Program-made: the position numbers and the translations under genes
Origin: Diphasiastrum complanatum
Taxonomy: Eukaryota > Streptophyta > Lycopodiopsida > Lycopodiales > Lycopodiaceae
DNA length: 64,000 bases
Assembly (NCBI GenBank): GCA_029204225.1
Contig: CM055111.1
Span: 25,796,761-25,860,760, forward strand
Direction: 5' to 3'
Shown here: positions 43,848 to 55,716 of the stretch, one piece after another
Layout: each line of letters begins with the position of its first letter
Numbering within the stretch: the stretch's first letter is position 1
The notes under the pieces: generated by a model
What the model saw: the letters and a program-made list of their open reading frames with translations, nothing else
Told to the model about the DNA's origin: nothing
The model's database searches: none

Positions 43848-44525
43848 TATGTGCGCAAACGGCTATAAGATCATTTATTGATTTTCTGATTCTTCAAGCA
43901 CTGCATGCAAATCCATGCAATGCATTGGCGTGAGAGAAATACAGTTCTCTCATGAGTAATGTCTCTCTTACTAGCGGACTTGTGGATCTTCAGATCCTAT
44001 GCAGAATTGTCTCGCATGCATATGGACTCGTATCCTGTCTGTGTGTCTTGCTTACTAGCATTAGACTACTATTTTTGTGTGTTGTATCAAGCATCATCCA
44101 GAAAGTATATAGTCTTGTCGTATAACTTCTAGATTAGAGTAATCAAACATCTACAGCTAATCACAAATTACAAGAGTGGCAGATTAGCCACGACCTAGAG
44201 TGTATCTGCTGACGTTATGCTATCAAATCAGATATCTGTACTTTTGGGTACTTGCATGATCTTGCTGGTCCTTTTGGAGCGTGAGGGCAGAAAAAGGTGT
44301 CGCGATGATTTTTGTGTGGCTTTGGGCCTTTTGACTTTCGTGTCGTCTAACTTTCTCTCCCTGTACCGCGAAAAATTCCCTTCCGCGAATTTTTCTCGTT
44401 CGTGTCTTTTCGTAAGGGTGTTCGCGAACATTTTTGCTTCGTGCCTTTTGACTTTCGTATTCGCTAACATTTTCGTCAAACAGAGGGCTGAACGCTAGCA
44501 AAGCTTTGGTAATAGAAACGTTTTG
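43848..44525. other. unassigned, with S-like LTR remnant
   Basis: Between two copia fragments. At 44,320-44,480 the minus strand holds ACGAACGAGAAAAATTCGCG, close to the ACGAGAACAATTCGCGA unit of the S LTR, and GCCTTTTGACTTTCGT occurs twice (44,327 and 44,447). It is probably a decayed LTR of an S-related element. No coding sequence. Confidence 0.4.
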
Positions 44526-44529
44526 TTTC

Positions 44530-44740
44530 TTCAATTGGCTCTATGCTTGATAAAGGAATTTTTGCTCAAAGGTTTGGTGAGCAAATGCAATACATGATGA
44601 TGTGTCGATGTGCTCCAAATAGATTTCTCTTTCAATGAGCTTCTCTCTCACAAAGTGATGTGCAACTTCGATGTGATTGCTCCTTGCATGAAATATATTT
44701 AGATCTTTTGCAAGTGATTTTTGAAGGATATTAGGTTGCT
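44530..44740 (-). pseudogene. copia RNase H C-terminal scrap
   Basis: The minus strand reads LAKDLNIFHARSNHIEVAHHFVREKL, IYLEHIDTSSC and, after a shift, the TKPL region. It is close to F RNase H. Only about 65 residues remain. Confidence 0.75.
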
Positions 44741-44959
44741 AAAATTCACTCTTGATCACATCATTTGGAAGATTTTATATTCTTTGTAGAAAGAGGGGCA
44801 ATTCTACTAGTTTAGCAAGTGCATTATTTCTAGTATTCTATAATTTGATTTTTGTTCAAGATCATTCTTAGATCTTTATAATTTATTACTGATCTTTTCA
44901 GGTCCCTAAGAAGTGGGATAAGGTAGATCTTTAATCGAATCAATAGAAGTAACATTTAT

Positions 44960-45859
44960 TTGTGTCAAGTCCTTGATTAGGAGAGGTAGCCAAATGGTAG
45001 ACAATGGTTTCAATGTTGATTTTGATTCAAATGAATGTTTCATCAAGAAGAAGGGTAAGATAGTGGCTAACGGCACTAGACTTGGCAAACTTTATAAGTT
45101 GGATGCATTTGTGGATGCTAATGTTGTCATGTTGGCCAAGAAGAGCAAGATATCTACCTTCACTTTATGGCACAAAAGACTTGGACATGTCAACTCGGGT
45201 TCCATGGAGGCTATGATCAAGGAGGAGTATGCTTTAGGCCTACCAAGGTCTATTGGAAAGGAAGACAAGGTTTGTGAAGCATGTGCTTTATCCAAGGCAC
45301 ATAAGAAGGTGTTTCCTAACTCCATCACAAAGTCATCTCATCATCTTGAACTCATACACTTGGATGTGCATATTGCTAGCACCAAATATAATGGAGCTTT
45401 ATCCATGTTTTTAACCTTCATTGATGACTACTCAAGATATTGCTGGGTGTTCTTACTTTCCTTCAAGTCTCAAGTATTTGATACTTTTGTAAAGTTCAAG
45501 TTGTTTGTGAAAAAGCATCATAATCATAGCATCAAGATTCTTAGAAGTGACAATGGTGGAGAATATATCTCCAATGAGTTCAAGGCCTTTTGTGAGGAGG
45601 AAGGGATCAAGAAAAAAACTTCTGGTCCTTACAACGAGTTGCTGAAAGAAGGAATAGAACATTATGTGAATGTTCTAAGGCTTTAAGATTGGATGCTTGT
45701 TTGCCCAAATCTTTTTGAATCTCTTGTATGTGCAAACTACTTGATGAATATGGTGTCTTGCAAAGCAATTCAATGCAAAAATCCTTATGAGATGTTGTAT
45801 GAAAATAAACCCAATCTTAATCACTTGAAAGTTTTTGGGTGTAGATGTTATGTGCATGT
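44960..45859 (+). pseudogene. copia protease end and integrase fragment
   Basis: Open from NGFNVDFDSNECFIKK through HHCC (LWHKRLGHVNSGSM, CEACALSKAHK), TFIDDYSRYCW, RSDNGGEY; a frameshift near 45,620 destroys NGVAERKN, then NPYEMLYENKPNLNHLKVFGC in another frame. It ends at CYVHV where the LTR of element I is inserted. Confidence 0.85.
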
Positions 45860-46506
45860 TGTGATAGATTCAACTAAGTTAGTCATATTTGTTACATTTT
45901 TATATTTGACAAATTGAGGCCAACTTTATATTAGACTTAGAGTATGACTTTTCAAAGTTTATTAGTCTAAATTTCATTTGAATAAACACTTTTTGAAAGT
46001 GGAAGAAAGCTAGTAGTTGAGTTTGAGTATATTCAAATTTAAATGCTGGGTACATTGAATCTAGACCCAAAAATAATAGGATTTACATTTTGGAGAAAAA
46101 GCCAAGTGGCCAAATAGGATTTGGACCTGTTATAAAAGGATGTAACTCATAGAAAGACATATCTTCTCTCTTCTCTATCTCATTTCATGCCTATACATGG
46201 TTCTATTGGGTTCTACTATCCATTGGTTCACTATACTTGTGATTGCTTGCAATTCTATGTGTAGAATGATCTATATTTGTTATTTTTGGATCCACACGTG
46301 TGAAATATAGTAGCTTTCTGGTTTTGTATGGACAACAACAGTACTTTATGATTTGATTCATGTTTGAACAAGTTCTATTAGAGTTTGCATCTCATTCATA
46401 AAGTAGATGCTAATTTTTCTACATTGGCAGGATTGTTGATTTGTTCTCTTTCTAAACCCAAAATCACTTTATGGATTTGGATCATCATTGATCTGAATGC
46501 TTTCAC
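45860..46506 (+). repeat. copia I 5' LTR and primer site
   Basis: It begins TGTGATAGATTCAAC and ends TTTCACA. It is homologous to the K LTRs (shared TTGAATCTAGACCCAAAAATA, TATAAAAGG near 46,132) and carries CACACGTGTG at 46,293. The adjoining primer site (46,507) reads TGATATCTGAGC, two changes from consensus. Confidence 0.8.
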
Positions 46507-47076
46507 ATGATATCTGAGCTTGTGTTTCAAGTTATGGAGGAAAACATATCTATCAATGATTTGGTGAAAATATCAAGGCTAGAGCATGCTAGAGAGGATT
46601 CTACACCAAAATCGAGTTTATTACATATCAACTTGTAGATTTATAAACTTGATCAATTCCAATTTTTGAATTCACATACTGGATTTGGCTGATTTTTGGA
46701 TCATTGGATCAGCCTAAGTGGTGGCTAATAGATTGCATATCAGATTTTTCAACATTTGCATGTAGCTTTAGAACAATCAATTTTTTGTGATTTTGTCAAA
46801 ACTCTAATTTTGATTGAATCTCTAGATAGTGAGGTTTCTGGACTTCATTTGAGTGTGTTTCAATCTTAGGAAGTGGCAAGAGTCATTATTGAGAAAAGAT
46901 CATAGGTTGATCAAGATTTCATGATTCTATGTGTTGATTTGCTTGGTATAAGTGCTAGAAGAGAATTTTTGAGTAGTTTAAAATCTTTGTGATTTCTTTT
47001 GAAAACATTTGTTGTTGTTCAAAGGAGTGCTTTTTGCATTGAAACAAGTTGAAAGATAAGATCAGGTCATTATTAC

Positions 47077-48061
47077 ATGGCAACATCTAGTGGAGTCATG
47101 TTGGAAGCCAATCATAAGCTTACCTCAAGTAACTATTCATTGTGGATAATGAGTATGGAATCACTTCTTGAGATGAATGATGTTTTGGATATTGTTGTGG
47201 GTTTGAAGGAGAAACCAGCAACACAACAAGATCAAATGAGGTATGATAAGAAAGCCAAAAGGGCTCTACACATGATCAAGATGAATGTTACCAAAGAGCT
47301 TCTCAAGGAAGTTGGTAAGTGTACTTCATTAAGTGAGGCTTGGGATTCAGTGAAGAAGCTTTATGAATCCAAGTCTACTTCTAGAGTGTTGACTCTAAGA
47401 AGGCAAATCTTTTTTTCTTTGCAAAAGAATGAAGAAAGTCCAAATACTTTTATTTTGAGAATAAAAGCATTGAATGATGGGTTGGCTTGCATTGATGAGA
47501 GCATTAAAGGAAGAAGAGCTTGTTCAAGTTATTCTTCATGGATTGTTGGATGTTTATGCTAACATTGTTCAAAGTATTGCTATTCAAAAGACTTTGCCAA
47601 GTTTTATGGATCTTCAAGAGATCTTGATCAATGAAAAATATAGGCTTCAAGCAAGAAGTGGATCTACATCGACACTTCAAGAGGAGGCTACGTTCACAAA
47701 GAAAAAATTCAAGGGAAAAAGCAAAAGTAAGTGGTCTAAAGGGCAAGATCAAGTAGATGTTTCTTCAAGTGGCAAAAATAAAGATAAATCAAAGCTCAAG
47801 TGCTTCTATTGTGGCATTAAAGGACACTTTGCAAGTGAGTGCTACAAGAAGAAGAGAGATCAAAGAGATAAGCAAGGTAATCTTACTCTTGATGAGGATA
47901 ATTTGGATGTTCAAGATGCAAATGATGATGCTTTTGTGATGTCTTCATGTATGCTTGCTAATGATGGAGATCTAGATCCTTGGTGGATTGATAGTGGAGC
48001 AAGTTCACACATGACTTTTCACAAAGAGTACTATCTCTTCTTTGTTGGCATATGGAGATGA
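47077..48061 (+). pseudogene. copia I gag and protease start
   Basis: It starts MATSSGVMLEANHKL. UBN2-type gag (NYSLWIMSMESLLE, STSRVLTLRRQIF), a 1-base shift near 47,510, LVQVILHGLLDVYAN, knuckle CFYCGIKGHFASEC, protease WWIDSGASSHM, then divergence and TGA. Close to K gag. Confidence 0.85.
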
Positions 48062-48267
48062 CAAGAGGGTGGAGTGTTAAAATTTCACAATTCTACTAGT
48101 TTCGGTCATATGACTTGTATATAGTTAGATGGTCATGATGTGGCTTGTCACACGTGCCAAATAGCATAGGATTCCATTCATAAGGATGTTCTCAAGTTGA
48201 ACTAAGTGATAGAACCTTTGGAATGAGTCCAAATCATGCTTAGATACAAGAGAGAAAAATTAAGAGC

Positions 48268-48843
48268 TGTTGAAATTGTCACTTCCATGTTATATTTGAT
48301 CAATCATGAGATCTATGTTCATGATAGGATCTCACACATGTGGAGCCTATTTCCACGTGTGAAAGGATGTACAAAATGTACTTGATAATAGTTAGATTCA
48401 TTTTGGTTCAATTTACACAAGTGTGAACTTGATTTGTGGCTAGAATCTAAGAAAAAGTCACTTTGACCAATTTCCATGTAATTAGCTTGCACTTCCATGT
48501 GAATGAGTAAATGCTCTCGCATGTCAAGTTGTTGTTCACATGTGTGGATTAGGTTGTAGAGGATAAGATTTAGATATTCTACTAGATCCTATTTTATAGG
48601 GAATATTCTTATATTTGTGAAAGACTAGCTTTTTGGTTTCTAGCTAATGTGAGAAGTCAACTTTGGATAATGAGCATATTTGGCTCCCATTGGTGGATCT
48701 AGATGACTAGGCACCCTTCACACATGTGAAAGCCTGCTGGACAGTACACATCTTATGGATGTACTTGATCTATAGAGAGATCAACCATTTCAATAGAAAG
48801 TTGATGAGAGATTTACAATCTAGCAATTTGCTTGTGATTCACA
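48268..48843 (+). repeat. copia E 5' LTR, 3'-truncated
   Basis: It begins TGTTGAAATTGTCAC, matches 50,275 onward, and stops at TGCTTGTGATTCACA, about 270 bases short of the full LTR, at the RT junction. Confidence 0.8.
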
Positions 48844-48845
48844 CA

Positions 48846-50262
48846 TAGTGGATCTATAGAATAAAGTACAATCAAGATGGATCTATAAGTAAGTACAAAG
48901 CTAGACTTGTTGCTAAGGGGTTTCTTCAAACTAAAGGCATAGATTATGAAGAAACATTTGCACCTATAGCAAAGCTTCTAACTATTAGAATGATCATTTG
49001 TATTGCTACTTTGTTCAAGTGGAATCTCTATCAAATGGATGTGACCAATGCATTTCTGAATGGCTACTTGGAGGAGGAAATATACATGTTGAAACTCTAG
49101 GGCTTCATCAAGGATGGTGAGGAGGACAAGGTTTGTCATTTGAAGAAGAGCCTATATGGCTTGAAGCAAACACCTAGAGCTTGGTACTCTAGGTTGCATG
49201 ATTTTCTCTACTCCCTTGGCTTTGTGATTAGTTCTTATGAACCTTCAATGTACATCAAGTGTAATGATGGTAAGATCATCATTTTAGTTCTTTATGTTGA
49301 TGATATCATATTGACAGGAAATAATGGTGAAGGCATAAGAAAAGTTAAAGTTGCATTGTCTAGTGACTTCAAGATGATAGATCTAGGACTTCTAAAGTTC
49401 ATACTTGAAATAGAAGTTTCTAGAGGTAGTGATTTCACTTTCGTAAGTCAATCAAAGTATGCTACTTCCATTCTTGAAAAGTTTGGCATGAAATATTGTA
49501 AAGGGATTGACACCCCTATGAAGCAACTTTGTAAAGTTTCTAATGATGGTGATGAAGCATCCTTTGAGGACATCACACTTTTTAGAAAGCTTATAGGCTC
49601 CTTAATCTATTTGACAATCACTAGAACATATTTGAGTTATAGTGTAAGCAAGTTGAGTCAATATATGCAAGGTCCCTTGATGCATCATTGGAAAAGTGCC
49701 AAGAGAGTACTTAGATATGTCTCTTCTACTAGATTTTTTGGAATTCTCTATCAAGGATCTAACTTGTACTTGAGGGCACATTCGGATTCAGATTTTGCAG
49801 GAGACAACATGGATAGGAGATCTATAAGTGCATTTGTCACTTTCCTTTGTGGAGGAGTGATATCTTGGCTTTCTAAAAAGCAAGATACAATCTCTCTTTC
49901 CTCATGTGAAGCTGAGTACAAGGCATTGACTTCAACAACAAAAGAAATCCTATGGCTGAAAAGACTTTTGGTGGAACTACAAGTGCTAAAGGCTAAGGAA
50001 ATCCCTTGCAACTATGGTGACAATCAAGCTTCTCAACAAATTGCTACAACTCCTATCTTCCATGCTAGAACAAAGCATATTGAGATAGCTCATCACTTTG
50101 CAAGTTAGAAGGTGCAATCCAAGGAGGTACAACTTCATCATGTGCCATCATCCAAGTGCATAGCTAATATCTTAACCAAACCTTTGGCTAAAGATCCATT
50201 TTTCAAGTTAATAAGTGCTCTTGGAATTGTAGATAGATGTACATTAGACTTACCAAGTTAGA
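48846..50262 (+). pseudogene. copia E RT and RNase H
   Basis: IYRIKYNQDGSISKYKARLV begins RT near the fingers. A TAG interrupts at 49,098 (family has Pro-Glu there), then SLYGLKQTPRAW, catalytic YVDD, and RNase H with SDSDFAGD, SCEAEY, YGDNQASQ (Asp kept, unlike the 12-kb copy), ARTKHIEIAHHF. A TAG at 50,106 precedes the C-terminal ILTKPL region. Closely related to 9,716-12,043. Confidence 0.9.
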
Positions 50263-50274
50263 AGTGAGGAGGAG

Positions 50275-51120
50275 TGTTAAAATTGTCACTTCCAACTTGT
50301 TATATTTGATCAATCATGAGATCTATCTTTATGATAGGATGTCACACATGTGGAGCCTGTTCCCACATGTAAAAGAATGTGCAAAATGTACTTGATAATA
50401 GTTAGATTCATTTTGGTTCAATCTACACAAGTGTGAACTTGATTTGTGGCTAGAATCTAAGAAAAAGTCACTTTGATCAATTTCCATGTAATTAGCTTGC
50501 ACTTGTGAATGAGTAAATGCTCCCACATGTCAAGTTGTTGTTCACACGTGTGGATCAGGTTGTAGATTTAGATATCCACTAGATCCTATTTTATAAAGAG
50601 TATTCCTATATTTGTGGAAGACTAGGTTTTTGGTTTCTAGCTAATGTGATAAGTCAACTTTGGATAATGAGCATATTTGGCTCCCATTGGTGGATCTAGA
50701 TGACTAGGCAATCTTCACATGTGTGAAGGCCTGCTGGACAGTACACAGCTCGTGGATGTACTTGATCTATAAAGAGATCAACCATTTCAATAGAAAGTTG
50801 ATGAGAGATTTACAATCTAGCAATTTGCTTGTGATTTTATGCTTGGAATGCTATCAAATGTATTAGTACTTTACTCTCTGGTCACAGGTTGTATAGTGGC
50901 TGATTTCCACACGTGTGAGGCCGCCCTTGATAATTTTTTAAGTTTACATTAGTTGATCTTTCTAAATAGTTGATGATCTATGTGTAGATCTTGATCTAAT
51001 CAATAGAATTGATAGATTCATAGATTTGGTAATCAACACCTCTCGTAGATTGATTAAGTACAATCAATCATTGTTCTTTTTATTGAAAATCAATAGGAGC
51101 TATTTTTGGTATTTTTTACA
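50275..51120 (+). repeat. copia E 3' LTR
   Basis: It starts TGTTAAAATTGTCAC after GAAGTGAGGAGGAG and ends near TTTTTTACA. It contains CACACGTGTG at 50,543 and 50,908. Confidence 0.8.
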
Positions 51121-51319
51121 TTTTGAGATATCTCCAAGATTCCAACCATAACTTGGTAGAGATGAAGGTTCAACCAAATATAGCATTAGGGATAGGTTTA
51201 GGGCTACTCATACCTTCCCAAAACTGTGATGGATCATGTATATATGGAAAGACATGTTTTGTTACTGCAGATGGTTCTATTGCAAATCCTGCTCGGCCAG
51301 CTTGTGGACGGCGGACTCG

Positions 51320-51595
51320 GCTCAAGATTGTATACATAGTTCTGAGGCTCAGCTCGGCCAAGATTGTATGGAAAGGACTGAGGCTCTCAGCTCAATTGAG
51401 ATCTGATGTAGGGGACTAAGACTCAGATCGGTCGAGATCTGATGTAGGAGACTATGAGGCTCGGCTCGATCAAGATCTAATGCAGGGGACTGAGACTTGG
51501 CTCGATCGAGATCTAATGTAGGGGAATGAGGCTCGGCTCGGTCGGGATCTGATGTAGGGGACTGAGACTCAGCTCGGTCGAGATCTGATATAGGG
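51320..51595. repeat. GGCTCGGCTCGGTCGAGAT minisatellite, block 1
   Basis: About seven imperfect copies of a ~36-bp unit of the form GAGGCTCGGCTCGGTCGAG + ATCTGATGTAGGGGACT. It lies in the non-coding part of gypsy D, distal to the integrase end, probably its LTR. Confidence 0.8.
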
Positions 51596-52174
51596 GAAAA
51601 ATATTGAAAAAAATTTTAGAGGTAATTGCTTGTTCGAAAGTGAAACTTGACAAATGTATAGGACATTGTGGATCGGTATGTACTTGTGTTCGTGGTAGAA
51701 TGGTCGGTTAACAGGCTGGAATAACGTCTTTCTGATAAGATGTGGAAAAGAGGATGTTTTTTCTCAATAACGTACTAGTAGCGAGCTTTCAACCCAAATC
51801 GGTATTGAAGGATTTGTTTTTTTTTTTGCATGCTCCAGTAGAGCTATCTCTAGCGGTGTTGCTTGTGCAAGATTTAACGATTTTTTTGGAATGTAGCAAA
51901 CCTTGGCAGCGTATGGTTTTTGAAAATGGATGAGGATGGCGCTCAAGATCCGTAGTGGATGTCTGTAGATGTTGTCCAAGGATGTGAATGTGTGATCAAG
52001 CACGGTCATAATGTATGAAAGATTGCCAAAAGTGAGCTAGGATGCACAAAGATAGCCAGAATTGGTCGCTAGAAACATAAAAAAAAACTTGCACATTGCT
52101 GAGGTGCAAATGAGTTCAACCAGTGCTATTTTATAGTCGTTGAAGCCCTAAGTTAAATGCTCTTGTTGATGGCA
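51596..52174. other. no gene recognised (gypsy D 3' region)
   Basis: Non-coding, between two minisatellite blocks. Likely LTR sequence of gypsy D, but I cannot place its ends because no second copy is in the window. Confidence 0.4.
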
Positions 52175-52480
52175 TACTCGGCTCAGTCAAGATTGGTGTA
52201 GCAGACTCGATCGAGATTGTTTGCAGAGTGTTGAGGCTCGGCTCGGTCGAGATTGTATGCAAAGGAATGAGGCTCGGCTCGATCGAGATTGGTGTAGTAG
52301 ACTCGGTCAAAATTGTATGCAGAGTGCTAAGAGGCTCGACCTGCTAGTTGAGATTCAGCACTTGGCTTGGTTGAGAGTCAAGTCAAAAAGGCTCGGTCGA
52401 GATTCATGACTCGGCTCAGTCGAGATTGATGTTGAAGACTTAGTCGAGTGGTCATGTATACTGACTCGGCGAAGTGCTTA
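52175..52480. repeat. GGCTCGGCTCGGTCGAGAT minisatellite, block 2
   Basis: More degenerate copies of the same core as block 1 (GAGGCTCGGCTCGGTCGAGAT with tails TGTATGCAGAG or TGGTGTAG). Shared core and different tails suggest two independent expansions from one motif. Confidence 0.75.
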
Positions 52481-52813
52481 TGCAAACTAGCTTGGTTTGA
52501 AAACTTAGTAACTAAAGTAGAAATGACAAGTATTGAAGTATGATGAAGTTCTCAGTTGGACATGTGGTCTCAATTACCAGATTTATTTGTTGAAAAAAAA
52601 AATGATGTCTCCGAATGTCAGAAAGAATATGGACCCGAAAAGTTTGAAAATCTGTCCTTTGAAGCTATACCATATGATGTTGACCTGGTACACTCTTGGT
52701 AATGGGAAATAGAGAAACAAAACAATGAAGGATAATGATGAGAAAAAATTATTCAGTAACGACAGACATAATCAATAAAAAAAGATTATAAAATAATAAT
52801 AAACAAAAATGAG

Positions 52814-53181
52814 TTACATACAAAAAATGAAGAGTGGTGATATTAGAGAGGGTTCGGCTCTATTGGGAAATATTTTATGAATGACATATGGTCCTTCACT
52901 CCTGAATTTAAGTTTTTCGGGGTGCTTCTTGGAGGTATAAAAAAGCACTTGATCACCTTGATCTAAATCTTTATTGCGTAGGTGTCTATCATGCCAAGAT
53001 TTTTGACATAGTTTGTTAAAGAGTTGTGCATGATAAGAGATGAGACAAGTCTCGCACAATTGAGCTAACGTAAATAGCTTGTTTTGAACCTCCTGTTCAA
53101 TCACAACTTTCTCACATAGATCAGTGGAGAAGGTTTGCATGACTCTCAAAGAAGGAAGTAAAAATTCAACAGGCACTATTT
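52814..53181 (-). pseudogene. gypsy D integrase, C-terminal part
   Basis: The minus strand reads IVPVEFLLPSLRVMQTF at the J insertion site, then WHDRHLRNKDLDQGDQVLFY and EKLKFRSEGPYVIHKIF, the C-terminal integrase segment, ending with a stop. The preceding residues are at 63,919-64,000. Confidence 0.85.
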
Positions 53182-54011
53182 GTGCAAAAAGTACAAAAAG
53201 GACCAAGAGTGGATCCTAATCTGATCCTCAAGAGGGATTGGTTGTCAAATTACTTGATCTATCAATCTACTTCAAATTAAGATCAATCTAGATCAATTCT
53301 AGACACAAAATCTAACAAGAACAATCATTAATTGAAGGTAAGTGTACTTTATGGTTGCACATGTGTGAAACACTGTCTGAGTACGGACTCCAACCTGAAA
53401 ATCAAGTACACATTGATAGAACCTCAAAACAATCAAAACAAATGTAGACAAATGGAGAGAATCACTCAAAATTGCTTCCAAAACCAAGATTGGTGTCTCA
53501 CAATGATTATGGCCAAATGTGGCTCTATATATACAATAAGTGGGAGCTCGTGGTACTGATCATCCCTCTAATCCCACATGTGTGAAGGTGCTTTGTCATA
53601 TGATGATTCATCATGCAAAACTGACACTTGGACAAAACCTTCTATTTTGAGCACTTTTGGTCCATTTTCCTTCTATATGGAGATCTACTTGGAAATCTTC
53701 TAGAAGTCAAAATTCGTCTACTTCAGCTTATTCCACACATGTGAGCTGTCCTCTACACATGGGATATGACACCTAACCAAAGGATGTGGCTCATGCAATC
53801 AATAGATTGATGCCATGTGTCATATGTCTAGAAAACTAGTTTTTGGCCTTTTTAGCCACTAGAACTTGAATTAAATCATATGTACAACCTATATGATTAT
53901 GGTACATGAAAAGTACACTATTTTCACACGTGGGAATAGGTTCCACACATGTGTGTTTATCTATATACAAGATTTTTGGCCTCTACCAAGCTTATTTTTG
54001 CATTTTTCACA
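53182..54011 (-). repeat. copia J 3' LTR
   Basis: The minus strand begins TGTGAAAAATGC and ends TTTTTGCACA, 830 bp, abutting the polypurine tract at 54,012-54,022. It carries CACATG(T)GTG variants and one CACACGTGGG. Confidence 0.9.
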
Positions 54012-54148
54012 CTCCTCAAAAATCTAGCTTGGTAAATCTAGCTTGATGGAAAACGTGATGATCTTGAACTTGACTCCATGGGCTGAATTGGTCTTTGCTA
54101 GTTCAAAAGGTGTGAAGATCAGCCAATGAGCTTGATGTTGATCTGAAA

Positions 54149-55071
54149 TCACCATATCCATGATAGTGCTTCTTTGATGTTGACATCTTTGATGAGCTCG
54201 AGAACTTTGCACCATCCTAGCATCTTCGAAATTGATTCCTTCCAAATTTCATGTAGATGCTTGACTTTGAGGCTTGCTCCTTCTTCATGTGCATGCTCCT
54301 CCATGAGAAAATAAAGATTTCTTCTTGACTTATTAGGATCACAAAGATCTAACATCATGTTACCATGATCTAGAGAATTAGACTTATTCAAATTGGCAAG
54401 ACTATGCATGCTATAATAACAAAGTGTTTACATCATATCTTCATGCTTGTTTACCATGCTAATCTCAGATCTAATGAGGCTAAATACTTCATTATGGAGA
54501 TAAGTGTCTTTAGAACATGATTCACTTACTCTCGTAAAGAGTTTACAATTTGCCTCAATACAAATTTTCAAACTATGAGTGAACAAATCACTTTTGCTCT
54601 TAATGACTCAAGAGCATACATTTGATGAAATAATCATTTGCTTTCTAATTGATTTAAAATCAATTTCAACCTTTTAAGAACATCATCTATGTTCTCAAGA
54701 GAGACTTCATACTCAACTAGTATGGCTTTACTCCAATTTTGAGATGCAATGATCTCACTAAAGCAAATTGATTTATCAAATGACATAAGAGAAGTAAGTA
54801 TGAGATGTATACCACATGAGATATGCTCCTCTTTCCCTTGAAATGTGAGCCACATGGAATCAACCATATTTCTTGAGTTTCTTTTTGGAATCACACACTT
54901 GAACCTTGAGATGATTCTTTAAGATCCTCTTCATGGTGCTCCTTCTTGATGGAAATCCGAGACCTCCATGTCTCATAATGATCACAACAACTATGACCAC
55001 ACAATATGCACTTCCTATGATTATCAAAATTACTTATGCTAGAAACATAAGTCCAAAAATCACCACAACTT
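54149..55071 (-). pseudogene. copia J ORF, second module and C-terminal tail (lineage 2)
   Basis: The minus strand, continuing the ORF of 60,533-61,490 across nested K, reads RKCILCGHSCCDHYETW, SICFSEIIASQNWSKAILVEYE (54,700-54,800), then after frame changes CIEANCKLFTRVSES and DTYLHNEVFSLI, and finally HLHEIWKESISKM...IKEALSWIW-stop. Each of the first motifs repeats one in the first module. The last motif matches the end of copia H. Several stops break it. Function unknown. Confidence 0.65.
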
Positions 55072-55347
55072 TGTGAGAGATTTCAAGTAGTTTAGTCTAG
55101 TTTAATCACATTTTGGTAAATTGTCAATAAGAGGCCAAAACTCATTTTAGACTTAGAGATAAACTTTTTGAAGTTATATTAGTTTAAAATACATTCAATA
55201 AACACTTTTGAAAAGTGTGGGAAATTTGGTAGTCGAGTTTGAGAAAGATTCAAATTTGAACTTTGGGTACATTGAATCTAGACCCAAAAATAGTAGGATT
55301 TACATTTTGGAGGGAAAGCCAAGTGGCCAAATAGGGTTTGGAAACTC

Positions 55348-55354
55348 TATAAAA
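55348..55354 (+). promoter_or_regulatory. LTR TATA box
   Basis: TATAAAA lies about 275 bases into the LTR, and the same motif is conserved at the matching place in the K 3' LTR (60,155), G (near 40,010) and I (near 46,132). Transcription would start about 30 bases further on. Confidence 0.6.
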
Positions 55355-55489
55355 GAATGTAACTCGTGGAGAGACACATCTTCTCAGTATACATGGTTCT
55401 CTTTGGGATCTACTACTCATTGGTGCACTATCTTGGTGTTATCTTGCAATTCGATGTGTAGAATGATCAATTATTGCTATTTTCGGTTT

Positions 55490-55499
55490 CACACGTGTG
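55490..55499. promoter_or_regulatory. CACACGTGTG palindrome (example; recurrent in LTRs)
   Basis: A perfect 10-bp palindrome containing a G-box core (CACGTG) flanked by CA/TG. Exact copies occur at 1591, 12138, 12332, 12730, 28658, 37555, 38699, 40171, 46293, 50543, 50908, 55490, 60318, 62903 and 63265; most are within LTRs, and 62903 is in the J leader. CACATGTGTG variants are also common. It is likely a transcription-factor site; CGTGTG halves also fit the brassinosteroid-response element bound by BZR-type factors. Confidence 0.6.
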
Positions 55500-55704
55500 A
55501 AATACAGTAAGGTACTGTAATTGTAAGGACAGCAAACATATTTTATGTTTTGGTTCATGTTTGATCAATATCTCTTAGAGTTTGCATCTCATTTTGTATG
55601 TAGATGCTGATTTTTCTACATTGGCATGATTGTTGGTTTGCTCCTTATTGTAACCAAAGATTTGGGACATGGATTGGATCTTGAATGATCTGAAATCCTT
55701 CACA

Positions 55705-55716
55705 TGGTATCAGAGC
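55705..55716 (+). other. copia K primer-binding site
   Basis: TGGTATCAGAGC, a perfect initiator-Met primer site directly abutting the LTR. Confidence 0.95.

Larger units (their letters stand above)
45860..48267 (+). mobile_element. copia I: 5' LTR, leader, gag-protease, 3' scrap
   Basis: The 5' LTR (45,860-46,506) and leader are family K-like. Gag-protease breaks off at the protease active site and is followed within 15 bases by a purine tract (GAGGGTGGAG) and the start of another LTR (48,075), which is itself cut by the family E LTR at 48,268. Everything between protease and 3' end is deleted. Confidence 0.7.
48268..51120 (+). mobile_element. copia E, internally deleted
   Basis: A truncated 5' LTR (48,268 to about 48,843) is joined directly to RT, then RNase H, polypurine tract (50,262-50,274) and complete 3' LTR. 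Primer site, gag, protease and integrase are missing. Same family as the 9.7-12.9 kb copy, and the same deletion plan as the 16.8-19.0 kb copy. Confidence 0.8.
55072..55704 (+). repeat. copia K 5' LTR
   Basis: It begins TGTGAGAGATTTCA and ends CCTTCACA. Compared with the 3' LTR it lacks about 21 bases of a CT-rich stretch near 55,386. It contains CACACGTGTG at 55,490. Confidence 0.92.

Noticed and set aside
44217-44534. Overlapping open readings on both strands
   Set aside because: They come from short repeats resembling a decayed S-type LTR, with no conserved protein.
51123-51419. 98-residue plus-strand reading
   Set aside because: It runs into the minisatellite and has no convincing domain; the first half might be gypsy debris but I could not support it.
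51320-52480. Possible CRISPR array
   Set aside because: The units are imperfect head-to-tail minisatellite copies without unique spacers, in a plant retroelement.
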